This document shows positions 1 to 8,669 of a DNA stretch of 43,127 nt, piece after piece (position 1 is the first letter of the stretch; every line of letters starts with the position of its first letter). The stretch comes from Latilactobacillus fuchuensis DSM 14340 = JCM 11249. Lineage in GTDB: Bacteria > Bacillota > Bacilli > Lactobacillales > Lactobacillaceae. The notes below the pieces were generated by a model that searched no databases, had not been told where the DNA came from, and saw only the letters and a list, made by a program, of their open reading frames with translations. Location: the NCBI RefSeq assembly GCF_000615805.1, contig NZ_BAMJ01000022.1, forward strand, positions 1 to 43,127. The letters are read 5' to 3'. The position numbers and the translations under genes are program-made.

Positions 1-196
1 CCCCTAAAATCTGGTTAAAAGGGTATTTCTAATTAATGCTCAGTTGCTAAACGCAACTCACAGCACTCTTACCAAAACGTGCTTCTCAAGTAGTCTTTTC
101 CGGTTAACTACAAAACAGGAACCATGAGCAAAAAACGCTCATAATTCCTGTTTTTAGGTTAATCCTCAAAGCCTAAACAACTTGAGTCAGCACTCT
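1..196. repeat. Structured 3'-UTR repeat array 1 (one partial and one full module)
   Basis: This 196-bp stretch has no gene. It holds the right half of one module (ending with GCAACTC at 53-59), a small linker hairpin (GCAC 63-66 with GTGC 79-82), and one full module at 85-186. The full module has an outer stem CTCAAGT (85-91) with ACTTGAG (180-186), and an apical stem 115-129 with 137-151 (ACAGGAA...TTCCTGT), flanked by AAA on the left and TTTTT on the right, so it looks terminator-like on both strands. Another GCAC follows at 190-193, directly next to the frr stop codon. The same architecture recurs at 11902-12283 with different stem sequences. On the frr transcript it is a 3' UTR; terminator or RNA-stability function is an inference. 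Confidence 0.75.
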
Positions 197-754
197 TTAA
201 CCTTCTGTAATTTCTTTTTCTTTGTCTTTTGAAATTTCATCGATGCGTTTTGTGGCTTCGTTGGTTAATTTTTGGACTTGTTCTTCCAAGTCGTGCATTT
301 CGTCTTCGCTAATTTCGCTGGCTTTTTCTGATTTTTTCAAATCATCCATTGCGTCGCGACGCGCGTTACGAACGGCAATTTTAGCCGTTTCTGCTTCTTT
401 ACCAACTTCTTTAGCGATTTCTTTCCGGCGTTCACCAGTCAATTGTGGAATCACTAAACGAATTACCGTGCCATCATTAGCGGGTGAAATTCCGATATCA
501 GCCGTGTAAAGGGCCTTTTCGACGTCTTCCAAAGCGCCTTTATCGTAAGGTGTAATCATCAAGACCCGTGGTTCTGGGACTGAGATTGCAGCAATTTGGT
601 TTAAAGGTGTTGGTGCACCATAATAGTCAACCATCACACGGTTGACTAGACTAGCATTCGCGCGACCGGCACGAATTTGGCCCAATGTCCGTTGTAATGC
701 TGCTTCAGCTTTTTCCATGCTGCTTTGTGCTTTTTCTAAACTTTTATTTGCCAA
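197..754 (-). CDS. frr: Ribosome recycling factor (RRF)
   Basis: Cytoplasmic factor that, with EF-G, splits the post-termination ribosome. The 185-aa length is the usual family size. The sequence is a clear RRF, with the conserved [10 protein letters not shown] segment near the N-terminus, [13 protein letters not shown] in the middle and a long charged helical C-terminal part. The start is TTG at 754-752: the only nearby SD is AAAGGGGG, formed by the last codons of pyrH, and the pyrH stop lies two bases upstream. Translation is therefore probably coupled to pyrH. It is the last visible gene of rpsB-tsf-pyrH-frr, and the repeat array begins right after its stop. A UUG start could limit RRF output relative to UMP kinase. 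Confidence 0.97.
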   Translation of the reverse strand: MANKSLEKAQSSMEKAEAALQRTLGQIRAGRANASLVNRVMVDYYGAPTPLNQIAAISVPEPRVLMITPYDKGALEDVEKALYTADIGISPANDGTVIRLVIPQLTGERRKEIAKEVGKEAETAKIAVRNARRDAMDDLKKSEKASEISEDEMHDLEEQVQKLTNEATKRIDEISKDKEKEITEG

Positions 755-756
755 AA

Positions 757-1482
757 TTATTTTCCCCCTTTGATCGTTGTCCCAATATTTTCGCCTTCAA
801 CAACGCGTTTAATATTGTTAGGTTCATTTAAATTGAAGACAACCAATGGAATATCGTTATCCATTGATAATGTACTTGCAGTTGAATCCATGACATTTAA
901 GCCTTTGTTGATGATGTCTAAATGCGTTAATGTGTCATACTTAACGGCTGTAGGGTCCGTGTTAGGATCAGCCGAATAAACACCGTCAACGTTGTTCTTG
1001 GCCATCAAGATGACGTCAGCGTTGATTTCAGCAGCCCGTAATGCAGAAGTGGTGTCAGTTGAGAAATAAGGATTACCCGTGCCACCAGCAAAGATGACCA
1101 CGCGGCCTTTTTCTAAATGACGAACAGCCTTCCGACGAATATAAGGTTCAGCGATTTGACGCATTTCGATTGAGGTTTGAACGCGTGTTGGGACACCGAT
1201 GCCTTCTAAGATATCTTGTAATGCCAAAGCATTCATGACTGTTGAGAGCATGCCCATGTAATCGGCTTGCGCACGTTCCATACCCATTTGTTCGCCAGTG
1301 ACACCGCGCCACATATTACCGCCACCACAAACGATTGCGATTTGAACACCTAATTCATGAACTGATTTAATTTCAGCTGCGACTGTTTTAACGATTTCTG
1401 GATCAATTCCAAATCCTTTTTCGCCAGCTAATGCTTCACCACTAACCTTTAAAACAATCCGTTTATATTTTGTATTTGACAT
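757..1482 (-). CDS. pyrH: UMP kinase (uridylate kinase)
   Basis: Phosphorylates UMP to UDP in pyrimidine nucleotide synthesis; cytoplasmic hexamer of the amino-acid kinase fold. The N-terminal KVSGEALAG phosphate-binding segment, the CGGGNMWRG loop and [17 protein letters not shown] are all present. The frame is open to an ATG at 1491, but GAAGGGA lies directly against that codon and 8 nt before the ATG at 1482-1480, so the start MSNTKYKR (241 aa) is preferred. On the minus strand upstream there is an extended -10 (TGGTAAAAT) but no good -35, placed after the tsf terminator, so pyrH-frr may have their own promoter. Family members are allosterically controlled by GTP and UTP. Confidence 0.96.
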   Translation of the reverse strand: MSNTKYKRIVLKVSGEALAGEKGFGIDPEIVKTVAAEIKSVHELGVQIAIVCGGGNMWRGVTGEQMGMERAQADYMGMLSTVMNALALQDILEGIGVPTRVQTSIEMRQIAEPYIRRKAVRHLEKGRVVIFAGGTGNPYFSTDTTSALRAAEINADVILMAKNNVDGVYSADPNTDPTAVKYDTLTHLDIINKGLNVMDSTASTLSMDNDIPLVVFNLNEPNNIKRVVEGENIGTTIKGGK

Positions 1483-1566
1483 GATTGACATCCCTTCGTT
1501 GATTACTAGGCTTATTTTACCATATTCCGGAATGAAATAGGGTCGCCATCGTGAATTCTGATAATA

Positions 1567-1610
1567 GTCCGAAAAAAAAGGAGCGCAAATTGCGTTCCTT
1601 TTTTTCGGAC
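1567..1610 (-). terminator. Rho-independent terminator after tsf
   Basis: Near-perfect hairpin in which GTCCGAAAAAAAGGA pairs with the run TCCTTTTTTTTCGGAC around an AACGCAATTTGCGC core. It lies 11 bp past the tsf stop and separates tsf from pyrH. The long A/T arms make it usable from either side. Confidence 0.85.
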
Positions 1611-1620
1611 ACTCAAATAA

Positions 1621-2496
1621 TTATTTGATTTGACCCATAACTTCATCAATAAAGTTATTTTCTTTCTTTTCGATCCCTTCACCAACAGTGAAACGAACGA
1701 AGCTCTTAACTTTGCCACCTTTTGATGCGACAAATTGAGCAACAGTTTGGTCTGAATCTTTAACAAATGCTTGGTCGTTCAAGCTGATTTCTGACAAGAA
1801 CTTGTTAACACGGCCTTCAACAATCTTAGGAATGATTTTTTCTGGCTTGCCTTCGTTCTTAGTTTCTTCAGTTAAAACTTCACGTTCATGAGCTAATTGT
1901 TCAGCAGGTACATCTTCGCGAGAAACGTATTCAGGGTTAACCGCTGAAACGTGCATTGCGATATCATGAGCAGCTTCATCATCAGCACCTTCAAGGGTTA
2001 CTAATGACGCAATTTGGCCACCATTGTGTAGGTATGAACCAAAGTGATCGCCATCCGCTTTTTCAACTAATTCGAAACGACGGAAGCTGATTTTTTCACC
2101 GATAACGGCTGTTAAACCAACAACTGAGCTAGCAATTGTGCCTTCGCCCATTGGTAGTTCATTAGCAGCAGCCATATCAGCTGGTTTGTTTTTAGCGATT
2201 GTTTCAGCAATCTCATTTAATAAAGCTTTGAATTGATCGTTTGAAGCAACAAAGTCAGTTTCTGAATTCACTTCAACAACTGCAGCAGTGTTACCATTAA
2301 CGGCAACGCCAGCTAAACCTTCGGCAGCAATCCGGTCGCTCTTCTTAGCCGCTTTGGCCATGCCTTTTTCACGTAATGCGTCGATTGCTAAAGCAACGTC
2401 GCCATCACTTGCAACTAGGGCTTTCTTAGCGTCCATGATCCCAACGCCTGTTTTCTTACGTAATTCCATTACTTGAGCAGCTTTAATTTCAGCCAT
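1621..2496 (-). CDS. tsf: Elongation factor Ts
   Basis: Guanine-nucleotide exchange factor for EF-Tu; cytoplasmic. The 291-aa sequence is collinear with bacterial EF-Ts: an N-terminal UBA-like domain with the hallmark [19 protein letters not shown], then TDFVASN, then [16 protein letters not shown] and the C-terminal [17 protein letters not shown]. The ATG at 2496 has a strong SD (GGAGG). It lies downstream of rpsB, as in most bacteria, but a terminator/attenuator hairpin sits between the two genes, so tsf should be transcribed partly by readthrough. It is followed by its own terminator. Confidence 0.97.
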   Translation of the reverse strand: MAEIKAAQVMELRKKTGVGIMDAKKALVASDGDVALAIDALREKGMAKAAKKSDRIAAEGLAGVAVNGNTAAVVEVNSETDFVASNDQFKALLNEIAETIAKNKPADMAAANELPMGEGTIASSVVGLTAVIGEKISFRRFELVEKADGDHFGSYLHNGGQIASLVTLEGADDEAAHDIAMHVSAVNPEYVSREDVPAEQLAHEREVLTEETKNEGKPEKIIPKIVEGRVNKFLSEISLNDQAFVKDSDQTVAQFVASKGGKVKSFVRFTVGEGIEKKENNFIDEVMGQIK

Positions 2497-2544
2497 GTTG
2501 ATGTACCTCCGACAATTTATAATTTATAGAGTGCGTTTCTTGTT

Positions 2545-2600
2545 TAAAAAAAGCTGCCTCACAAAGTCTGCAGTATTTGCGCAACCTCTAAGACAGCTTT
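2545..2600 (-). terminator. Terminator or attenuator between rpsB and tsf
   Basis: On the minus strand AAAGCTGTCTTA (2600-2589) pairs with TGAGGCAGCTTT (2561-2550), 12 bp with two G-U pairs, followed by a T run (2549-2544). It lies right after the rpsB stop and upstream of tsf, so it probably lowers tsf mRNA relative to rpsB. Confidence 0.75.
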
Positions 2601-2610
2601 ATTTGAATCC

Positions 2611-3405
2611 TTATTTAGCGTCAGTGTTAGTATCGTTGTTACCTTCAACGGCTTCAACAATTTCTTCCATTGAGTCAGCTGATTTGTTTTCAGCAACGAA
2701 TGTTGCTTCTTCAACATCATCTTCACCTTGACGGCCTTCGATGATGGCATCAGCCATTTTAGCTGTGATCAAACGTACAGCGCGGATTGCGTCATCGTTA
2801 GATGGGATAATAACATCAATATCATCTGGATCTGAGTTAGTATCAACCATAGCAACAACAGGAATATTTAATTTTTGAGCTTCCTTGATAGCAATACGTT
2901 CTTTACGAGGATCAACAACAAACATAACATCTGGGATGCGAGGCATGTCTTCGATACCGCCTAAGAATTTTTCAAGTTTATCTTGTTGTTTCTTCAACAA
3001 GGCAACTTCTTTCTTAGGTAAACGTTCGAAAGTACCATCTTCGCCCATTGCTTTGATTTCTTTAAGACGTTTGATACGTGTTTGGATTGTATCCCAGTTA
3101 GTCAAAGTCCCACCTAACCAACGATGGTTAACGAAATATTGACCAGCACGTACTGATTCTTCAGCAATTGCATCTTGTGCTTGTTTCTTAGTACCAACGA
3201 ATAAGAATACACCTTCGTTAGCAGCTTCTTCTTTAACGAAATCATAAGCATCATCAACCATGCGAACGGTTTTTTGTAAATCGATGATGTAGATACCATT
3301 TCTTTCAGTAAAGATAAACTTCTTCATTTTTGGGTTCCAACGACGTGTTTGGTGACCGAAGTGAACACCCGCTTCTAATAATTGTTTCATTGACAATACA
3401 GCCAT
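2611..3405 (-). CDS. rpsB: 30S ribosomal protein S2
   Basis: Structural protein of the small ribosomal subunit, 264 aa. Family hallmarks are [22 protein letters not shown] near the N-terminus, [12 protein letters not shown] at about residue 93 and [15 protein letters not shown] in the middle. The C-terminal tail (from about 228) is acidic, with runs of D and E, as often in lactobacilli. The start ATG has a good SD (GGAGG). The gene is first in its transcript and is driven by a strong promoter at 3532-3560 through a structured leader of about 120 nt. Ribosomal protein leaders of this kind commonly bind the encoded protein for feedback control, which is inferred here. Confidence 0.98.
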   Translation of the reverse strand: MAVLSMKQLLEAGVHFGHQTRRWNPKMKKFIFTERNGIYIIDLQKTVRMVDDAYDFVKEEAANEGVFLFVGTKKQAQDAIAEESVRAGQYFVNHRWLGGTLTNWDTIQTRIKRLKEIKAMGEDGTFERLPKKEVALLKKQQDKLEKFLGGIEDMPRIPDVMFVVDPRKERIAIKEAQKLNIPVVAMVDTNSDPDDIDVIIPSNDDAIRAVRLITAKMADAIIEGRQGEDDVEEATFVAENKSADSMEEIVEAVEGNNDTNTDAK

Positions 3406-3436
3406 GTCAACAGACCTCCATATGGTTTTATTCGAC

Positions 3437-3496
3437 CACTGATTTCACTTTTTTAGAGAACTCATTGCTGAGCACCTCTCTAGAAATCGACCAGTG
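3437..3496 (-). promoter_or_regulatory. Structured rpsB 5' leader, candidate S2 autoregulatory element
   Basis: In the rpsB leader on the minus strand, CACTG plus GATTTC (within 3496-3483) pair with GAAATCAGTG (3446-3437), leaving a small bulge. An inner helix AGAGA/TCTCT (3481-3477 with 3459-3455) closes a loop of about 17 nt. The hairpin lies between the promoter and the SD. Ribosomal protein leaders acting through structure are established for S2 operons; that this one binds S2 is an inference. Confidence 0.55.
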
Positions 3497-3531
3497 TGAA
3501 TTATTTTTTTGGTATTGAAATACCGTTTAAA

Positions 3532-3560
3532 AGTATACTAAATATTTCAGCCCACGTCAA
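3532..3560 (-). promoter_or_regulatory. Strong sigma-A promoter of rpsB
   Basis: On the minus strand TTGACG (3560-3555), 17-bp spacer, TATACT (3537-3532). It is one of the best -35/-10 pairs in the window, consistent with a ribosomal protein gene. Confidence 0.85.
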
Positions 3561-3575
3561 GCCTCTTTTCAAGGC

Positions 3576-4106
3576 CTATTTAGTAGTGATTTTCGCTAAT
3601 TTTTTAACGTACAACAGACCGGTTTGGACAACATTTGCGACCGTCACTTGCCCCTCAAAATCAGCTATTTGCTGATAGCCAGCACGTTTAGCCACCGCCT
3701 GACTATCCTCGTTGGTCATCGCAGTAATAATTCTTAATTGCGACAGACCTAATTGCTGACTAGCTAGTTGTTCAAGTTGTTGCAGCGCTTGAGCCATCAC
3801 ACCTTGTCCCCGTTGATTAGCGGTTAACCAATAGCCGATTTCACCCGATTGTTCAGTCGGTTCCAAATTATGAATATCAATCATCCCAACGACTTGTTGA
3901 TCGACTAAAATAGTCATCATCCATAAGCCACCGTTGGCCATTTTCTGCACAGAGTAGTCCAAAAAATTCAATTCATCTTGCGCCGAATGCATCGCATCCA
4001 CCCATGGTAGCCAAATTCTTAGATTGGCTCGATTGCGGTCAACCAGTTGGTATAGTGCCTCAGCATCCGTTAGCTTGACTGGCCTTATCATTACTTGTTG
4101 CTTCAT
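3576..4106 (-). CDS. GNAT acetyltransferase, RimJ/RimL type
   Basis: Predicted acetyl-CoA-dependent N-acetyltransferase of 176 aa; substrate unknown. It shows IRPVKLTDAEALYQLVD at the start, LRIWLPWVD (typical of the RimJ/RimL group that acetylates ribosomal proteins or small amines), the GEIGYWLTANQRGQGVM acetyl-CoA loop (R/Q-x-x-G-x-G/A) and NEDSQAVAKRAGY near the C-terminus. The frame is open further upstream, but AGAGGGA is best spaced from the ATG at 4106-4104 (MKQQVMIRP). It lies 25 bp after the GIY-YIG gene, so it probably shares a transcript with trmN6. No clear terminator separates it from the rpsB promoter. Confidence 0.85.
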   Translation of the reverse strand: MKQQVMIRPVKLTDAEALYQLVDRNRANLRIWLPWVDAMHSAQDELNFLDYSVQKMANGGLWMMTILVDQQVVGMIDIHNLEPTEQSGEIGYWLTANQRGQGVMAQALQQLEQLASQQLGLSQLRIITAMTNEDSQAVAKRAGYQQIADFEGQVTVANVVQTGLLYVKKLAKITTK

Positions 4107-4131
4107 GATCATTCCCTCTTTACATTTGTTT

Positions 4132-4416
4132 TTAAAATTGGGTCGATGCAATCCCGTGTGCTTCTAGATAACGTTCTTTTTTCAAACGGCTTTGGTGCTT
4201 AAACGCGTATTCGGCTTTGAGCGCTGCCGATTTATCCGCAAACGTTTCATAATAAAGTAGACGAACCGGTCGGCGCAATTTAGTGTACTTAGCCCCCTTA
4301 CCCGTATTATGGGTGGCGACTCTTTTAGTCACGTCCGTCGTAAAGCCCCCATAGAAGCTGTGGTCGCTACAAACTAAAACGTAAAAATAATATTGTTGAT
4401 CCGCTTCTTCAGTCAT
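4132..4416 (-). CDS. yazA: GIY-YIG nuclease-superfamily protein (YazA/YhbQ type)
   Basis: Small single-domain GIY-YIG protein (94 aa). [17 protein letters not shown] is the GIY-YIG-like strand pair (YVL...YGG), followed by a conserved Arg (KRVATHN), KGAKYT and the acidic segment KAEYAFK. Physiological role is not established; family members have been linked to DNA structure or nucleic-acid turnover. The start is the ATG at 4416-4414, which overlaps the end of trmN6 (ATGACTGA), so translation is coupled. The upstream extension to 4467 has no SD. The order trmN6 (yabB)-yazA is the same as in Bacillus subtilis, which supports the call. Confidence 0.88.
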   Translation of the reverse strand: MTEEADQQYYFYVLVCSDHSFYGGFTTDVTKRVATHNTGKGAKYTKLRRPVRLLYYETFADKSAALKAEYAFKHQSRLKKERYLEAHGIASTQF

Positions 4417-5146
4417 CCATAAATAACTTCTTTCGCATTTCTGGTGTGTATTCACTATTTTGGTCATAAATCGTCAATTCCGGCAGCAAGCGCAAACCGC
4501 CTGGTCGACCATCTTTAACCGCTTCGATTAAAACCATGCTGGCTTCTTTGCCCGCTTTCGGATAGATAAATTGCACTTTTTTCGGTTCTAAACGTGCCGC
4601 CCGTAATTCATCACAAATTTCTAAGAACCGATCCGGTCGATGCACTAAATAAGCGCGGCCATTCATTTTTAACAAGCCACTCATCGTTTGAACCACCGTC
4701 TTAAGATCCGTCGCAATTTCGTGGCGCGCCAACGCCAGATGCTGATTCGGATTTTTCTGACTTTCCGGTGTTACCTTAAAATACGGTGGATTGCACGTCA
4801 CCACATCGACGCTATCCTTGGCAATCACGGTACTGACGTCTTTTAAATCCATCGTCACTATTTTTAACTGTTTTTCTAACTGATTCAATTCAATCGACCG
4901 TTGTGCCATATCGGCTAGACGTGGTTGCAGCTCAACACCAGTAATCGTCCCGTTGGTCTTATGACTCATAAATAAGCCAACCGCGCCATTGCCCGCACAC
5001 AAGTCAACAATCTGGCCTTGCTTGGGTAAACGCGCAAAGTCAGCTAATAAAACGGCGTCCATCGAAAATGAAAAGACGGCCGGACTTTGAATAATTTGAA
5101 TCTCTAAGCGATGCAACTGATCAATTCGTTCCCCTGTTTTTAACAT
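4409..5146 (-). CDS. trmN6: tRNA1(Val) (adenine-37-N6)-methyltransferase
   Basis: SAM-dependent methyltransferase (yabB/yfiC family, 245 aa) predicted to make m6A37 in tRNA-Val. The SAM site [12 protein letters not shown] lies at about residue 46, with the acidic end of strand 2 at GVELQP, and the catalytic NPPYF motif of N6-adenine methyltransferases at about 119 (TCNPPYFKV). The N-terminal [19 protein letters not shown] is typical of this family. A minus-strand extended -10 (TGTTATAAT, 5183-5178) lies about 30 bp upstream. First gene of a small operon with the GIY-YIG and GNAT genes. Confidence 0.9.
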   Translation of the reverse strand: MLKTGERIDQLHRLEIQIIQSPAVFSFSMDAVLLADFARLPKQGQIVDLCAGNGAVGLFMSHKTNGTITGVELQPRLADMAQRSIELNQLEKQLKIVTMDLKDVSTVIAKDSVDVVTCNPPYFKVTPESQKNPNQHLALARHEIATDLKTVVQTMSGLLKMNGRAYLVHRPDRFLEICDELRAARLEPKKVQFIYPKAGKEASMVLIEAVKDGRPGGLRLLPELTIYDQNSEYTPEMRKKLFMDD

Positions 5147-5177
5147 TATCCGTCAACCCCAATTATATTTAGCCCAT

Positions 5178-5210
5178 ATTATAACAAAGGAAAGCGTTAT
5201 TTGGTATAAT
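5178..5210. promoter_or_regulatory. Divergent extended -10 promoters for trmN6 and plsC
   Basis: ATTATA at 5178-5183 reads TGTTATAAT on the minus strand (toward trmN6), and TGGTATAAT ending at 5210 reads toward plsC. Neither has a convincing -35. The two are so close that polymerases would compete. Confidence 0.6.
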
Positions 5211-5250
5211 GAGAAAAAAAGAAGTCTGATTTGAAAGGAATTAAAAATTT

Positions 5251-5880
5251 ATGTTTTTCTCTTTTGCCCGTTTTATCGTCCGCATTCTCGCTTGGTTGTT
5301 AAACGGCAAACCAAACGTCGAAAATAAAGAAGCATTACCTGAAGGTACCTACGTTTTAGTGGGACCGCACCGAACTTGGTGGGATCCAATTTTCTTTGCA
5401 CTCGCCGCTAGCCCACGTAAATTTACGTTCATGGCTAAAGAAGAATTGTTTAAAAACCCCGTAATTCGCTTTATTTTAAATCACGCCAATGCTTTTCCCG
5501 TTAACCGTCAAAATCCGGGCCCCTCAGCGATTAAAACACCAGTTAAAGCACTCCGTTCCAAAGACCTGTCATTGATTATGTTTCCAACCGGTAGCCGTTA
5601 CGCCAGCGAATTAAAAGGTGGCGCAATCGTCATTGCAAAAATGGCGCGCGTGCCACTCGTCCCCGCTGTTTATCAAGGCCCCTTAACCTTCAAAGATTTA
5701 TTGAAACGTCAGAAGATTACGATTCGTTTTGGTGAACCGATTCCGGTCGCGCCTAAATTGAAATTAAACGATGAAAACATAGCCCTAGTTGGACAACAAA
5801 TGCAAGATGCTTTCGATCAGTTGGATCAAGAAATTAATCCTGATTTTAAATACGAAATTGTTGAGAAACCTAAGAAATAG
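5251..5880 (+). CDS. plsC: 1-acyl-sn-glycerol-3-phosphate acyltransferase
   Basis: Adds the second acyl chain to lysophosphatidic acid to give phosphatidic acid; acts at the membrane in phospholipid synthesis. The 209-aa protein begins with a hydrophobic segment (FSFARFIVRILAWLL), followed by the catalytic HX4D motif HRTWWD (His40, Asp45), the FMAKEELFKNP block, AFPVNR and FPTGSR at about 111-116. The last block is usually FPEGTR, so Glu is Thr here; such variants occur in PlsC-like proteins, which leaves acyl-acceptor specificity open. SD AAAGGAA precedes the ATG. It is monocistronic, with a terminator at 5889-5930. Confidence 0.9.
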   Translation: MFFSFARFIVRILAWLLNGKPNVENKEALPEGTYVLVGPHRTWWDPIFFALAASPRKFTFMAKEELFKNPVIRFILNHANAFPVNRQNPGPSAIKTPVKALRSKDLSLIMFPTGSRYASELKGGAIVIAKMARVPLVPAVYQGPLTFKDLLKRQKITIRFGEPIPVAPKLKLNDENIALVGQQMQDAFDQLDQEINPDFKYEIVEKPKK

Positions 5881-5888
5881 TCCCCATT

Positions 5889-5930
5889 AAAAAGCGGCCA
5901 CCAGCTAAATTCAGCTGATGACCGCTTTTT
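5889..5930. terminator. Bidirectional terminator between plsC and the hydrolase gene
   Basis: AAAAAGCGG-CA-CAGCT pairs with AGCTG-TG-CCGCTTTTT around AAATTC. A/T runs flank both sides, and the genes on either side converge on it. Confidence 0.9.
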
Positions 5931-5933
5931 ATT

Positions 5934-6866
5934 TTAATCCCAATACTGATTTAAGAACGCCGATACTTTTTGTTGATATTGTGTCGGTTGTTTTTCTAAA
6001 GCTGCACCATGCCCAGCCTTAGGGACAATCCATAACTGCTTTGGTTGATTGGCCGCTTTATAATTTTCGTACGCCATCTTAGTCGGCACAAACTTATCGG
6101 CGCCACCGTGAATAATGAAAATCGGTAGTTTCGATTTAGCCAGGCTCTTAGTGGCATCGCCTTCGTAGAAATTATAGCCAGCTCGTGCCCGCGCCATTAG
6201 GTTGGTCGTGTAGAATAACGGAAACTTAGGTAACCCGAATAAATCATTTAATTGATATTCTAGTTCGCCTGAAATACTGCTATAACCACAATCTTCAACC
6301 ACGGCTTTGACTTGACTCGGCAACTTTTCGCCAGCCGTATACATGACGGTCGCGCCACCCATACTGACCCCAAAGAGGGCGATTTGACTGTCTTGACCAT
6401 CAGTTTTAACGACTTTTTTCGCCCACTTAACGTAATCCAAGCGGTCCGGCCAACCATAACCGATATAACCGCCACCTGAATGGCCAGAGCCCCGATCATC
6501 CGGCGCTAAAACGTTGTAGCCTAAGTCATGGTACATATGGATATAGCGGGCCATATCTTCTTTTTTACCCATATAACCATGCGCGACAATGATTGTTTTT
6601 TTAGTGGCTTTGGCCGCTGGTACATAAAGTGCGACTAACTTAATATTGTCCGTTGCCGATGTCTGTTGCCATTTGGCTTGTTTGACGTTTTTAAGCCACG
6701 CTTGATTATCAATATAATCTTGCGATTTTTTACCACCATGCAGGAACGCTTTGTCGCCGGGTACAAATGCGTAATGATACATATACGTTGTTGCGCCCGC
6801 GACCCCAATCACAATCAATGCCACTAAACTAATTAAGGTCCATTTTACCCAATGTTTCTTTTTCAT
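5934..6866 (-). CDS. Membrane-anchored alpha/beta hydrolase
   Basis: 310-aa serine hydrolase of the alpha/beta fold with an N-terminal signal anchor (KKKHWVKW then about 20 hydrophobic residues, 10-29), so the catalytic domain should lie outside the membrane. The catalytic triad is visible: nucleophile Ser168 in GVSMGGA, Asp257 in HGGADKFVP and His286 in GHGAALEK; the oxyanion-side HGYMG is at about 96. It resembles the YqkD/BAAT-like group; substrate unknown. It follows the ABC exporter pair by 18 bp with its own SD (CGGAGG), so it is probably the third gene of that operon. It ends at the convergent terminator shared with plsC. Confidence 0.85.
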   Translation of the reverse strand: MKKKHWVKWTLISLVALIVIGVAGATTYMYHYAFVPGDKAFLHGGKKSQDYIDNQAWLKNVKQAKWQQTSATDNIKLVALYVPAAKATKKTIIVAHGYMGKKEDMARYIHMYHDLGYNVLAPDDRGSGHSGGGYIGYGWPDRLDYVKWAKKVVKTDGQDSQIALFGVSMGGATVMYTAGEKLPSQVKAVVEDCGYSSISGELEYQLNDLFGLPKFPLFYTTNLMARARAGYNFYEGDATKSLAKSKLPIFIIHGGADKFVPTKMAYENYKAANQPKQLWIVPKAGHGAALEKQPTQYQQKVSAFLNQYWD

Positions 6867-6884
6867 GCTTAAATTCCTCCGAAG

Positions 6885-8669
6885 TTATGCGTCACCATTT
6901 TGTAATTGATACATTTCGTAATACCGGCCTTGATCTGCAATTAACGTGGCGTGTTGCCCCGCTTCAACAATGCGACCTTGGTCTAAGACTAAAATTAAAT
7001 CGGCATCCTTAATCGTTGACAACCGATGCGCGATTGCGATACTCGTCCGGCCTTGCCGTAACCGTTTCAGGCCGGTTTGAATCGCTTCTTCCGTTTCAGT
7101 ATCAATATTGGCAGTTGCTTCGTCCAACACTAATATCTTGGGGTTCGTGACAATCGTCCGGGCAAACGACAAGAGTTGTCGTTGACCACTTGAAAACTGA
7201 CTACCACCTTCAATCACCTTGGCGTGATACTGACCAGGGAGTTGTTCGATAAATTGATCCGCCTGCACGAACTCGGCCGCGTCTTGAATCTGAGCATCGG
7301 TAATCGATTGATCAAACAGGCGAATATTAGACGCAATATCGCCGTAAAACATGAAGGCATCTTGTAAAACCAAACCCATCTTCTGACGTAATTCAGCCAT
7401 CGGATAATCCCGAATGTCGTGCCCATCAATCAAAATTTGGCCCTCATAGAATTCATAAAAGCGCATCATGACGTTGATAATCGAGCTCTTACCTGAACCG
7501 GTATGGCCCACTAACGCGACCGTTTGACCCGGCTGTGCAACAAACGAAATATCGTGCAGAATTTCATGTTCGCCATCGTAAGAAAACGAGACGTGTTTAA
7601 ACTCAACTTTGCCAGCCGTGATTTCACGATTAGCGTCTGGATTTTGTTGCGGCACAAATTCGGTTTGGTCTAGGATTCTAAAAATCCGACTCCCCGCGAC
7701 CATCCCGTCTTGAAGTGCTGACAAAGAATCCATCATGTTGGTCATCGGATTAAAGAAATTGCTGACATACGTGGTGAATGCATAAACCGTACCGGCCGCC
7801 ACGAAGCTGTGCAACGCATCTAACCCAAACAGACTTAACACGACCACTAACGCCAATGTATACAATAGATTAACGACTGGCGCTAACAACAACGAGTTAA
7901 TCCGAATCATCGCTTCACGGGTTTTTAAATAATCCGCGTTGACCGTTTCAAATTCAGCCGTCAACCGTTTTTCTTGGCGGAATTGTTGAATAATCGTAAT
8001 GCCTTCGATTGATTCATTTAACTTCGTATTTAATTGACTCAACTTTTCACGCATATGGCGGTAAACCCGTGCGCTGTAGCGACTATAATACCAAATAATG
8101 ATGAGTAGAATCGGTAAAAAAGCGGCGGTCGCTAACGCAATTTGCGGTGATAATAACCACATCGCGATAAAAGCCGAGATAATCGAAAACGCCCCGACTA
8201 ATAACGATAAGAAGACGTTCCAATAATCAATTAACGTCATCGTATCATTGGTCACCCGCGATACAATTGAACCGGCGGGCGTCTGATCAAAATAACGCAT
8301 GCCTAACCGGTGTAATTGTTGAAATAGCGACCGGCGGACATCTTCCATCGCCCGTTCCGAACCCATTGAAAATAGAAAAGCTTGAAAGAATTGGCTAATC
8401 GCTTTGATAACCACCCCGAGAATGTATAAACCAGCCACCGCTAGCAAAATGTTCAGGGTTGCATTACCATTTGTTAAATAACGATCCATAAAAACTTGTA
8501 ACAAGCGGGGTAATAAAATATTGATGATGGCTAAAAAGGCCGCCGCAATAATCGCACCAATAAACTGTTTTTTATAATGTTTGGTATAGCGAAAAAGACG
8601 CCGCATAATCGTCAATTGTTCCTTAGTCGTAATGGTTTTTGACCATTCTGATTGATATTTTTGAACCAT
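6885..8669 (-). CDS. ABC exporter half-transporter, catalytically complete NBD (LmrD/BmrD/YfiC-like)
   Basis: 594-aa fused membrane and ATPase protein. Six predicted membrane helices lie within about residues 35-320, then the nucleotide-binding domain. It has Walker A GHTGSGKSS (about 388), Walker B ILVLDE with the catalytic Glu (about 517) and the switch His in IAHRLST (about 548). Its signature is not canonical: SSGQRQ in place of LSGGQ (about 493). This matches one half of heterodimeric multidrug exporters. Its ATG follows the partner's TAG directly, with the SD GGGAGG inside the partner's last codons, so the two are translationally coupled. Family knowledge suggests drug or lipid-like substrates; the substrate cannot be read from sequence. 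Confidence 0.92.
   Translation of the reverse strand: MVQKYQSEWSKTITTKEQLTIMRRLFRYTKHYKKQFIGAIIAAAFLAIINILLPRLLQVFMDRYLTNGNATLNILLAVAGLYILGVVIKAISQFFQAFLFSMGSERAMEDVRRSLFQQLHRLGMRYFDQTPAGSIVSRVTNDTMTLIDYWNVFLSLLVGAFSIISAFIAMWLLSPQIALATAAFLPILLIIIWYYSRYSARVYRHMREKLSQLNTKLNESIEGITIIQQFRQEKRLTAEFETVNADYLKTREAMIRINSLLLAPVVNLLYTLALVVVLSLFGLDALHSFVAAGTVYAFTTYVSNFFNPMTNMMDSLSALQDGMVAGSRIFRILDQTEFVPQQNPDANREITAGKVEFKHVSFSYDGEHEILHDISFVAQPGQTVALVGHTGSGKSSIINVMMRFYEFYEGQILIDGHDIRDYPMAELRQKMGLVLQDAFMFYGDIASNIRLFDQSITDAQIQDAAEFVQADQFIEQLPGQYHAKVIEGGSQFSSGQRQLLSFARTIVTNPKILVLDEATANIDTETEEAIQTGLKRLRQGRTSIAIAHRLSTIKDADLILVLDQGRIVEAGQHATLIADQGRYYEMYQLQNGDA

Noticed and set aside
1512-1766. 84-aa minus-strand ORF overlapping the 3' end of tsf and its terminator
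   Set aside because: It runs across the tsf terminator, has no SD and no family-like sequence.
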